Assembly: GCA_029931885.1 (NCBI GenBank)
Contig: JAOZRJ010000090.1
Location: 1-6,719 of the forward strand
Source: Candidatus Omnitrophota bacterium
Lineage (GTDB): Bacteria; Omnitrophota; Koll11; Zapsychrales; Aceulaceae
Direction of reading: 5' to 3'
DNA: 6,719 nt
Position 1 is the stretch's first letter. Each line of letters starts with the position of its first letter. A program made the translations under genes and the position numbers. This document shows positions 1 to 5,650 of the stretch, piece after piece. Under the pieces are notes generated by a model that was not told the DNA's origin, made no database searches, and worked only from the letters and a program-made list of their open reading frames with translations.

Positions 1-1
1 A

Positions 2-469
2 GGGCATAAGTTTGCAGATCAAACAACTCTTGACATTAGTGGGATTCAAAAGGTTTTGCCGCATCGGTATCCTTTTCTTTTTGTTGATAGAGTACTTGAG
101 TTGGATCCAGGCAAGCGTGCGGTAGCTATAAAAAATGTTACTGCAGATGAAAATTTTTTTCAGGGTCATTTTCCGGGAAAACCTGTTATGCCGGGAGTTT
201 TGATGGTTGAGGCTATGGCTCAAGTTGGAGGAATTGCTGTTTTAACAGATCCTCAGAACAAAGATAAAGTAGCTCTTTTTATGGCTATTGATAAAGTGAA
301 ATTTCGAAGAGTTGTTGAGCCTGGAGATCAACTTGTTTTTGAGGTTGATATACTTCTTTGTAGATCTCGCATTGCAAAAGTAAAAGGTATCGCAAGAGTC
401 GATGATAAAGTTGTTGTTGAGGCAGAGTTGACTTTTTCTTTTACTGATATTTCTTATTTGGAAAATTAA
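2..469 (+). CDS. fabZ: FabZ-type 3-hydroxyacyl-ACP dehydratase, 5'-truncated; probably the C-terminal part of an LpxC-FabZ fusion
   Basis: Dehydrates (3R)-hydroxyacyl-ACP to trans-2-enoyl-ACP in cytosolic fatty acid synthesis. The hot-dog fold signature is complete: LPHRYPFLFVDRV near the start, then GHFPGKPVMPGVLMVEAMAQ. The catalytic His is the codon at 167-169 and the catalytic Glu the codon at 209-211, with the family's usual 14-residue spacing. The frame is open back to the left edge (GHKFADQTTLDISGIQKV precedes LPHR), with no ATG or GTG there. The only in-window start candidate, TTG at 56, falls inside the conserved LPHR motif and is not credible. The gene therefore begins upstream. Bifunctional LpxC-FabZ proteins are known in several diderm phyla, and lpxA follows directly, so a fusion is likely; a stand-alone FabZ with an N-terminal extension is the alternative. 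The dehydratase call is firm, the fusion is inferred. Confidence 0.95.
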   Translation, partial: GHKFADQTTLDISGIQKVLPHRYPFLFVDRVLELDPGKRAVAIKNVTADENFFQGHFPGKPVMPGVLMVEAMAQVGGIAVLTDPQNKDKVALFMAIDKVKFRRVVEPGDQLVFEVDILLCRSRIAKVKGIARVDDKVVVEAELTFSFTDISYLEN

Positions 470-471
470 AT

Positions 472-1245
472 ATGAATATACATAATACAGCTATTATTCA
501 TCCAAAAGCAAAGATTTCCGACACAGCATCTATAGGTGCATATTCCGTTATAAGGGAAGGTGTTACGCTTTTAGATGATGTTAAGATAGGAAGCTTTTGC
601 GTTGTCGAGGGTAATACAACAATCGGAAAGAATTGTGAATTGTTTTCAGGTGCTGTTATAGGTAGTATTCCGCAAGACCGAAAATATAAAATAGAAGAGA
701 AGACTTTCTTGGAAATTGGAGAAAATAATATTTTCCGAGAATATATTACGGTTAATCCAGGTACGGGAATAGATGGTAAAACCGTAATTGGAGACAATAA
801 TCTTTTTATGGCGTATTCTCATGTGGCGCATGATTGTGTTATTGGAAATGATTGTACGTTGGCTAATTCTGGAACATTAGCTGGGCACGTGACCCTGGAA
901 GATCATGTTGTAATCGGAGGCCTCTCGGCCGTTCATCAATTTGTACGCTTGGGTAAGCTTTCTATTGTGGGAGGATGCTCAAAGGTCGTTCAGGATATTC
1001 CTCCATTTTCAATATGTGATGGCCATCCGTCACGAGTTTATGGATTAAATTCCGTTGGCCTGAAACGTGCAAAGTTTTCTTTTGAACAAGTAAGTATATT
1101 GAAGAAGGCATTTAAGATATTATTTTTTTCAGATATTATTAAAGCTCATGCAATTGAAGAAATTGAGAAGCAACTTTCTTCTTGTGATGAATTGGATCAT
1201 TTAATCCATTTTGTTAAAACATCTGAAAGAGGATTGTGTAGCTGA
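472..1245 (+). CDS. lpxA: LpxA, acyl-ACP--UDP-N-acetylglucosamine O-acyltransferase
   Basis: Catalyses the first step of lipid A synthesis in the cytosol: transfer of a 3-hydroxyacyl chain from ACP to the 3-OH of UDP-GlcNAc. The 257-residue length matches the family (E. coli enzyme 262). Residues 1 to about 185 are a run of hexapeptide repeats (left-handed beta helix), followed by a helical C-terminal domain with GLKRAKFS. SHVAHDC at 116-122 holds the catalytic His (H120, aligned with E. coli H125) and H117 (E. coli H122). G168 in VGGCS aligns with E. coli G173, the residue that leaves room for a long (C14) chain. The start ATG lies 2 nt after the fabZ stop, with a weak GGAAAA ribosome site at 460-465. 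lpxI overlaps its stop by one base. FabZ and LpxA compete for the same hydroxyacyl-ACP pool, which fits their pairing. Confidence 0.97.
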   Translation: MNIHNTAIIHPKAKISDTASIGAYSVIREGVTLLDDVKIGSFCVVEGNTTIGKNCELFSGAVIGSIPQDRKYKIEEKTFLEIGENNIFREYITVNPGTGIDGKTVIGDNNLFMAYSHVAHDCVIGNDCTLANSGTLAGHVTLEDHVVIGGLSAVHQFVRLGKLSIVGGCSKVVQDIPPFSICDGHPSRVYGLNSVGLKRAKFSFEQVSILKKAFKILFFSDIIKAHAIEEIEKQLSSCDELDHLIHFVKTSERGLCS

Positions 1246-2063
1246 TGGAACTAGAAAACAGAAAAGTTTTGGGGCTTATTGCGGGAAACGGAAAGTTTCC
1301 CTTTCTTTTTGCACGGGAAGCTCGACGAAAGAATTATTTTGTTGTTGCGGTAGCCATCAAAGGTGACACATCCTGTTTTTTGAAAATGTTTGTTGATAAA
1401 GTTGCATGGATTGGTCCTGGTGAGATAAAGAAACTTTTTGATTTTTTTCAAAAAGAAAAAGTTCGTGATGTTGTTATGGCTGGGCAGGTAAGCCCTAAGA
1501 ATCTTTTTGATGAGAACCTTGGGATTGACAGTGAATTTGAGAAAATTTTTGAAGCATTAATTGATCGAAAGGCGGATACAATATTTTCTGCTATAGCGGA
1601 TAGTATGGAGCAAAAACAAATGACGCTCTTAGATTCAACTTTGCTCTTAAAAGATTATATGGCTCCTAAAGGTACTCTTACTAAACGCGGCCCAACAGAA
1701 AAAGAATTAGCTGATATTGAATTTGGTCGTATTATTGCAAAGCAAATGGGAGAAATTGATGTAGGGCAGACAGTTGTTGTTAAAGAAAAAGCAATTGTGG
1801 CTATTGAAGCAATGGAGGGGACAGATTGTACAATTTTAAGAGGTGGAAAAATTGCGCAAAATGAGGCTGTTGTTATAAAGATGAGTAAGCCCAATCAAGA
1901 TTTGCGCTTTGATGTTCCTGTTGTTGGCTCAAAAACTATTAAAACAATGATTAAAGCGCATGCTTCGTGTTTAGCTATTGAAGCTAACAAAACTCTTGTT
2001 ATAGATGAAGAAGCTTGTGTTCGATTAGCAAATAAACATGCTATATGTATTGTTTGCGCTTAA
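1245..2063 (+). CDS. lpxI: LpxI-type UDP-2,3-diacylglucosamine pyrophosphatase
   Basis: Hydrolyses UDP-2,3-diacylglucosamine to lipid X (2,3-diacylglucosamine 1-phosphate) and UMP, the step before LpxB. LpxI replaces the unrelated LpxH/LpxG in many non-gammaproteobacterial diderms. At 272 residues it has family length. The N-terminal domain starts with GLIAGNGKFPFLFAREA (10-26) and contains VMAGQVSPKNLF (77-88). The C-terminal DUF1009 region has GTLTKRGPT (143-151), AIEAMEGTD (186-194) and KPNQDLRFDVPVVG (215-228); acidic residues in this last region are the expected catalytic or metal-binding ones. The ATG uses the last base of the lpxA TGA, so the two are translationally coupled; AAAGAGGA at 1226-1233 is a possible ribosome site. 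lpxB, the next enzyme of the pathway, is not in the window. Confidence 0.95.
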   Translation: MELENRKVLGLIAGNGKFPFLFAREARRKNYFVVAVAIKGDTSCFLKMFVDKVAWIGPGEIKKLFDFFQKEKVRDVVMAGQVSPKNLFDENLGIDSEFEKIFEALIDRKADTIFSAIADSMEQKQMTLLDSTLLLKDYMAPKGTLTKRGPTEKELADIEFGRIIAKQMGEIDVGQTVVVKEKAIVAIEAMEGTDCTILRGGKIAQNEAVVIKMSKPNQDLRFDVPVVGSKTIKTMIKAHASCLAIEANKTLVIDEEACVRLANKHAICIVCA

Positions 2064-2087
2064 GATAGGATTTTAAAGAATATCATT

Positions 2088-2270
2088 ATGAAAAATACAA
2101 GTGTTAAAATTTGTTCGGGTTGTCCATTTTGTCGCTATACAAGAGATGCTAAGACACCTAACTTATGGTATAAGATTTGCCGTTTTATGCAGAGACATTG
2201 TAGTTGCTGTAAAGCCGCTAACGTCCTTCTAAAGAAAAATTTTCAAGAAAGTCGCAATTTTAAAGGTTAA
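2088..2270 (+). CDS. Small cysteine-rich basic protein, function unknown
   Basis: A 60-residue protein I cannot assign. It has seven cysteines: C9-x2-C12-x2-C15, then C31, then C38-x-C40-C41 beside H37. The two clusters (CSGCPFC and RHCSCC) look like a small metal site, either a zinc-ribbon-like fold or an Fe-S ligand set. The chain is strongly basic (8 Lys and 5 Arg against 2 acidic residues) and carries an aromatic NLWYKICRFM segment between the clusters. There is no signal peptide or membrane segment. AAAGAA (2075-2080) lies 7 nt before the ATG. The gap to lpxI is 24 nt and to the next gene 9 nt, so it probably belongs to the same transcript. The patterned cysteines argue for a real gene; binding of zinc, RNA or a partner protein is only a guess. 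Confidence 0.7.
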   Translation: MKNTSVKICSGCPFCRYTRDAKTPNLWYKICRFMQRHCSCCKAANVLLKKNFQESRNFKG

Positions 2271-2279
2271 TAATTATTT

Positions 2280-3593
2280 ATGCATCTTCAAAGTTCTCCG
2301 TCTATAGATGAGGAAATTAAAAGAAAGAAAGAGTATCACTTTCTAATTGTTGTCTTATTCCTTTGTATTCTAGTTGGTTTCGGGCATTATTTCTTTTTTA
2401 CGGCACAAGGATCTAAAACAGCAGCAAGATTAATTCTAAAAACCTATGCCGGATGCAGGGAAGTTTTTATAGGTGGCGCCAAGGGAACATTAATTAATGG
2501 GTTGTATCTCGAAGATCTTGAGCTTAAAGGACTGAAATTTCTTCCGCAGGGAAGCTTTATTAAGGTTCAGAAAATAACGCTTTCATTACATTCTCTTACA
2601 GCTAAAGGATTTGCTGTTGATATTTTTAATGGCCGATTATGGATGGGAGGAGAAGATCCTGTGTTATTTTATGGATCGTACAAGGATGGAGATGTTGATT
2701 TATCTATTTATACAAAAAGGGTTGATGTTGATGACGTATTACAATTTTTTGATTCAAAAGAGATTGCGCGTGATTTAACCGGAACGGTCACAGATTTTGA
2801 TGCGACGGTAAAAGGTTCTTTTTTGGAGCCTGTAGCTGTCGGAGATTTTTTACTGCAATCGTTACAATATAAAGACTTTTCTATGACAAATTCGCATGGG
2901 GCTTTTGATCTAAAACTGAAGAAGATTCATTTTGATACAAAGATTTTTGGAGGAGTTAGCCTTCAGAACGGAAAATTAGTTGGTCTTAAAACAGCTATAG
3001 TTAACCTTTTGCCCAGTAAGATTATTTTTAATGGTTCTTTGACGAGCCCCACTCTTAATGCGCAAGCAGTATCATCTGTAGGAAAAATTAAAATTATGAT
3101 TAATATTAGAGGAGCCGTAGACTCTCCTGATTTAGAATTGACTTCAGAGCCTTCAGTTGCGCAGCAACGACTTTTATTGATGCTTGCAACCGGAAGGAGT
3201 TGGTCAAGCTTGGATACGCTTGGAACTCAGGAAACAATTTCTCCTGAGCTTGCAGGAGATTTCTTGGATTATTTCTTATTTTCTGGAAAAGAATCAGAAA
3301 TTGCTGATCACTTTGGAATTAAAAACTTTTCTTTAAAATATGATGATACAACTAAAGGAATTCGAATTACAAAAGATTTAGATTCAAGGACTGAGGCAAG
3401 TTATTCGATTGATCAAAATACCGATCAAGATGGAAAATCCAGTACAACACAAACAATAGGCCAAGAATATAAGCTCACGGATCGTGTATCCGTAGGAGCA
3501 CAAAAGCAATTTTCACAAACAGATGCTAAGAGTGATTCTAAGAAAGATCAAGAAGGTAGTAAGGTTATTTTAAAATATAAAAAGAGTTTTTAG
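2280..3593 (+). CDS. Short TamB/AsmA-like envelope protein with TamB C-terminal domain
   Basis: A 437-residue protein with charged N-terminal residues, a single hydrophobic helix at about 19-41 (inner-membrane anchor, no cleavage site obvious), and then a beta-rich periplasmic part. The start of that part, GTLINGLYLEDLELKG, resembles the opening of TamB/AsmA-family proteins. Near the end a TamB_C (DUF490) type stretch is visible: IRGAVDSPDLELTSEP followed by SVAQQRLLLMLATGRSW (292-308). The tail has a hydrophilic Ser/Asp/Lys/Gln-rich part and ends in Phe (KYKKSF), as expected for a strand that meets an outer-membrane barrel. Family members form a hydrophobic groove linked to phospholipid transport or outer-membrane protein assembly. 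E. coli TamB is about 1260 aa, so this copy is very short. Weak ribosome site AAAGG just upstream. Placement next to lipid A genes supports an envelope role; the exact function is inferred. Confidence 0.8.
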   Translation: MHLQSSPSIDEEIKRKKEYHFLIVVLFLCILVGFGHYFFFTAQGSKTAARLILKTYAGCREVFIGGAKGTLINGLYLEDLELKGLKFLPQGSFIKVQKITLSLHSLTAKGFAVDIFNGRLWMGGEDPVLFYGSYKDGDVDLSIYTKRVDVDDVLQFFDSKEIARDLTGTVTDFDATVKGSFLEPVAVGDFLLQSLQYKDFSMTNSHGAFDLKLKKIHFDTKIFGGVSLQNGKLVGLKTAIVNLLPSKIIFNGSLTSPTLNAQAVSSVGKIKIMINIRGAVDSPDLELTSEPSVAQQRLLLMLATGRSWSSLDTLGTQETISPELAGDFLDYFLFSGKESEIADHFGIKNFSLKYDDTTKGIRITKDLDSRTEASYSIDQNTDQDGKSSTTQTIGQEYKLTDRVSVGAQKQFSQTDAKSDSKKDQEGSKVILKYKKSF

Positions 3594-3625
3594 TTTTAGT
3601 TTTTTCTTGATTTAACAAGTTAAAC

Positions 3626-3631
3626 AGGAGG
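3626..3631 (+). promoter_or_regulatory. Strong ribosome binding site AGGAGG
   Basis: A perfect AGGAGG lies 8 nt before the ATG at 3640. It is the best Shine-Dalgarno sequence in the window and decides the start of the small membrane protein; a second in-frame ATG at 3649 is worse placed. Confidence 0.8.
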
Positions 3632-3639
3632 TAGCTATT

Positions 3640-3801
3640 ATGGTTCCGATGTGTTCTAGCGCGATTTTTATTATTTTTTATGTGATTATTGCTGGCTTTT
3701 TCTTATTGTGGCCTGTTTTGATTTGGTCGCATCTTCGTGAGCAAACGAAGTATTTGTCAGAAATCAAAGATATTTTAAGTCAGCAAAATAGTAAGGCCTA
3801 A
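3640..3801 (+). CDS. Small single-pass membrane protein, function unknown
   Basis: A 53-residue frame (ATG to TAA) that I do not recognise. Residues about 8-30 form one continuous hydrophobic helix (AIFIIFYVIIAGFFLLWPVL), followed by a short hydrophilic tail with a helical look (SHLREQTKYLSEIKDILSQQ) ending in SKA. The positive tail suggests an N-out or signal-anchor-like single-span inner-membrane protein with about 20 residues in the cytoplasm. There are four Trp/Tyr residues and one Cys (C5) near the N-terminus. The perfect AGGAGG before it argues strongly for translation. It lies 46 nt after the TamB-like gene and ends 6 nt before the -35 box of the thiamine promoter, so it is the last gene of the left block or a separate unit. 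It could assist the envelope genes, but that is only contextual. Confidence 0.7.
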   Translation: MVPMCSSAIFIIFYVIIAGFFLLWPVLIWSHLREQTKYLSEIKDILSQQNSKA

Positions 3802-3807
3802 ATCTCA

Positions 3808-3836
3808 TTGACATTGAGAATGATGTATGGTTTAAT
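3808..3836 (+). promoter_or_regulatory. Sigma-70-type promoter for the thiamine operon
   Basis: Perfect -35 box TTGACA (3808-3813), 17-bp spacer, and -10 box TTTAAT (3831-3836, one mismatch to TATAAT) preceded by the extended -10 element TGG (3828-3830). Transcription would begin near 3843, a few bases before the TPP aptamer, exactly where a riboswitch leader should start. Confidence 0.8.
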
Positions 3837-3848
3837 CAGTAAATCAAA

Positions 3849-3963
3849 GAACCGGGGAGTGCGCGTAACGCTCTGAGAACGCTGTGATGTAGACAGAAAA
3901 CCCGTCGACCTCTTAAAATAATTGAGGTTTTACCTGATCTGGATAATGCCAGCGTAGGGAGTA
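3849..3963 (+). ncRNA. TPP riboswitch (THI element)
   Basis: Binds thiamine pyrophosphate and controls the downstream thi genes. Conserved blocks are present in order: ACCGGGG (3851-3857), CTGAGA (3873-3878), CCCG (3901-3904), ACCTGATCTGG (3932-3942), ATAATGCCAGCG (3943-3954) and TAGGGA (3955-3960). P2 forms from CGGG (3853-3856) with CCCG. The optional P3a stem is CTGT (3882-3885) with ACAG (3893-3896). CTGG/CCAG forms P5 and ACCT with AGG forms P4. By eye P1 is short. J2/4, usually about five bases, is expanded to about 27 and holds an extra hairpin, ACCTC (3908-3912) with GAGGT (3924-3928). A terminator follows within 20 nt, so control is probably by transcription termination. Confidence 0.96.
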
Positions 3964-3977
3964 AAGTTTAAGAATAT

Positions 3978-4006
3978 AACCACTCCAAGCCTGGAGTGGT
4001 TTTTTT
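3978..4006 (+). terminator. Rho-independent terminator, expression platform of the TPP riboswitch
   Basis: Perfect 9-bp stem AACCACTCC (3978-3986) / GGAGTGGTT (3993-4001) with a 6-nt loop (AAGCCT), running into a T tract (4000-4006). It lies between the aptamer and thiE, so it must be conditional. A possible antiterminator pairs GGAGT at 3958-3962 (3' edge of the aptamer, P4/P1) with ACTCC at 3982-3986 (5' arm of the terminator), helped by GTT (3966-3968) with AAC (3978-3980). Ligand binding would sequester GGAGT and free the terminator. The terminator is seen directly; the switch model is inferred. Confidence 0.92.
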
Positions 4007-4021
4007 ATTGAAAGTAAACTT

Positions 4022-4678
4022 ATGAAAAAGATTAAAGATTATAGTTTGTATTTGGTTACAGGGGAAAAATACAATCAAACAAAAACAACATTAGAAATTG
4101 TAAATGATGCAATCTTGGGTGGCGTAAATATTGTGCAAATGCGTGAAAAAGAAAAAACACAACAAGAATTAATTGATCTTGGGCGTGATTTATCTTTGCT
4201 TTGCCAGAAGAGTGATGTTATTTTTATTGTTAATGATGATCCGATTTTGGCTAAGCAAGTTGATGCAGATGGCGTTCATTTAGGGCAACAAGATATCATG
4301 AAATATTCTATAGATAAAACACGTTCAATTCTAGGAAAAGAAAAACTAATAGGTATTTCAACACATTCTTTAGAACAATTTGAAAAGGCGAATCAAAGTG
4401 ATTGTGATTATTTGGCATTTGGCCCGATATTTTCAACAAAAACAAAAGATTATTTTATCGGAACAGATGACATTGCGGCTATTATGAGAATTACGAAGAA
4501 ACCAGTTATTTTTATTGGCGGAATTAATTTGGAGAATGCTGATAGCGTTTTGGAAAAGGGTGCAAAGAATCTCGCTGTTATTCGCTCTATCGTCGGGGCA
4601 GATGATATTATTACGAGCACAAGTGTCTTAAAGCAAAGAATTGAATATCAAAGGGATAAAAATGGAAATACGAATTAA
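4022..4678 (+). CDS. thiE: ThiE, thiamine-phosphate synthase
   Basis: Condenses HMP pyrophosphate with the thiazole phosphate to form thiamine monophosphate in the cytosol. The 218-residue TIM-barrel protein has the family's motifs in order: LYLVTG (9-14), VQMREK (38-43, pyrophosphate-binding Arg/Lys), VNDDP (70-74, Asn/Asp for Mg-pyrophosphate), DADGVHLGQQD (81-91), GISTHS (111-116), FGPIFSTKTK (133-142, Thr/Lys contacts to pyrophosphate) and FIGGIN (164-169). The end AVIRSI matches the family's conserved last strand. It is the first gene after the riboswitch terminator, with a modest GAAAG ribosome site (4010-4014) 7 nt before the ATG. Its last 17 nt overlap thiS, which points to coupled translation. 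Confidence 0.96.
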   Translation: MKKIKDYSLYLVTGEKYNQTKTTLEIVNDAILGGVNIVQMREKEKTQQELIDLGRDLSLLCQKSDVIFIVNDDPILAKQVDADGVHLGQQDIMKYSIDKTRSILGKEKLIGISTHSLEQFEKANQSDCDYLAFGPIFSTKTKDYFIGTDDIAAIMRITKKPVIFIGGINLENADSVLEKGAKNLAVIRSIVGADDIITSTSVLKQRIEYQRDKNGNTN

Positions 4679-4862
4679 CGGAAAGAGTGAAAGTTTAAAT
4701 GCGCCAAAAAGCCTTTTAGCTTTAGTACAAGAAAAAGGATTTAAGGAAGATAGAATTGTTGTTGAACATAATATGGTTATTATTCCAAAAGACAAGTGGT
4801 CAACAGTCAAGGTAGATGCAAAAGATATTATTGAAATTGTTAGTTTTGTTGGGGGAGGATAA
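4662..4862 (+). CDS. thiS: ThiS, thiazole sulfur carrier protein
   Basis: Ubiquitin-like carrier whose C-terminal glycine is adenylated (by ThiF) and turned into a thiocarboxylate that donates sulfur to ThiG. The product is 66 residues, the family's normal size. It opens with [20 protein letters not shown], a typical ThiS first strand and helix, contains DRIVVEHN (36-43) and the IIPKDKW segment, and ends in FVGGG, giving the required terminal Gly-Gly. An in-frame ATG at 4641 would add seven residues, but the ATG at 4662 has AAAGGGA (4650-4656) at good distance and matches the family start, so I choose it. It overlaps thiE by 17 nt in a different frame. No thiF is in the window. Confidence 0.94.
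   Translation: MEIRINGKSESLNAPKSLLALVQEKGFKEDRIVVEHNMVIIPKDKWSTVKVDAKDIIEIVSFVGGG
4854..4859 (+). promoter_or_regulatory. thiG ribosome binding site inside the thiS Gly-Gly codons
   Basis: GGAGGA lies 5 nt before the thiG ATG and is part of the codons for the terminal glycines of ThiS. One stretch of DNA thus serves both the essential GG tail and thiG translation start, and supports the thiG start chosen. Confidence 0.75.
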
Positions 4863-4864
4863 TT

Positions 4865-5647
4865 ATGGAAGATTTTTTAGTTATCGCAGGGCAAAAGCTT
4901 CAGAGCCGATTATTTATCGGGACGGGAAAGTTTCCAAATAAAGCAATTATTAAACAGGTTTTGGAGGTTTCTCAGGCTTCGGTTGTAACAGTTGCCTTGA
5001 GGCGAGTTGATCAAGAGTCTAGTGATGAAAATATTTTAGATTATATTCCAAAGAATTGTATTTTGATGCCGAACACATCCGGAGCACGAAATGCCGAGGA
5101 AGCAGTACGTATTGCAAAATTAGCGAGAGCGAGCGGTTGTGGTGATTGGATTAAGATTGAAGTTATTGCTGATAATAAATATTTATTGCCTGACAATATC
5201 GAAACCTTAAAAGCAACAGAAATTCTTAGCGCGGAAGGCTTTATTGTCTTGCCTTACATGAGTCCGGATTTGATGATTGCCAAAAAGCTTGTTAGTTCCG
5301 GTGCAGCTGCGGTCATGCCGTTAGGCGCACCAATCGGAAGTAATCGTGGATTTAAAACAGAAGAAATTGTTCGCATTATGGTTAATGAACTTTCTGTTCC
5401 TGTGATTGTTGATGCTGGCATCGGCAGTCCGTCCGAGGCTGCACGTTGCATGGAAATAGGGTGCGCAGCTGTTTTAGTAAATACTGCCGTTGCCATTGCA
5501 AAAGATCCTGTAGCTATGGCAAAATCTTTTCGTTTGGCTACAGATGCAGGACGGTTAGCTTATTGTTCAGGACTTGGGTCTACAACAAGTAAAGCCAGCG
5601 CATCGTCACCATTAACAGGTTTTTTAAGAGAAGATAAAGAGAATTAG
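4865..5647 (+). CDS. thiG: ThiG, thiazole synthase
   Basis: Builds the thiazole phosphate from deoxyxylulose 5-phosphate, dehydroglycine and ThiS thiocarboxylate. The 260-residue TIM barrel has full length. Motifs: [10 protein letters not shown] (15-24), VTVALRRVD (41-49), [20 protein letters not shown] (69-88), DWIKIEVI (94-101) with K97 as the expected Schiff-base lysine for the sugar phosphate, [12 protein letters not shown] (151-162), [16 protein letters not shown] (178-193) and VLVNTAVA (203-210), the last three forming the phosphate site. The ATG follows the thiS stop by 2 nt with a strong GGAGGA site. The order thiS-thiG-thiH is the classic arrangement because ThiG and ThiH act as partners. 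Nothing looks damaged. Confidence 0.97.
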   Translation: MEDFLVIAGQKLQSRLFIGTGKFPNKAIIKQVLEVSQASVVTVALRRVDQESSDENILDYIPKNCILMPNTSGARNAEEAVRIAKLARASGCGDWIKIEVIADNKYLLPDNIETLKATEILSAEGFIVLPYMSPDLMIAKKLVSSGAAAVMPLGAPIGSNRGFKTEEIVRIMVNELSVPVIVDAGIGSPSEAARCMEIGCAAVLVNTAVAIAKDPVAMAKSFRLATDAGRLAYCSGLGSTTSKASASSPLTGFLREDKEN

Positions 5648-5650
5648 AAA

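Noticed and set aside
30..58. TTGACA resembling a -35 box inside fabZ
   Set aside because: No -10-like sequence at 16-18 bp spacing, and it lies inside coding sequence.
498..831. Two minus-strand open frames within lpxA
   Set aside because: Shadows of a well-conserved coding gene on the plus strand; no ribosome site or family motif.
1251..1894. Minus-strand open frames within lpxI
   Set aside because: Antisense to a confident gene, low-complexity translations with no recognisable domain.
3570..3610. A-tract followed by T-tracts after the TamB-like gene as a terminator
   Set aside because: No GC-containing stem precedes the T-run; only weak A/T pairing is possible.
4628..4810. Minus-strand frame across thiE/thiS
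   Set aside because: Antisense to two confident genes; no supporting signal.
5254..5496. Minus-strand frame within thiG
   Set aside because: Antisense shadow of the conserved phosphate-binding region of ThiG.
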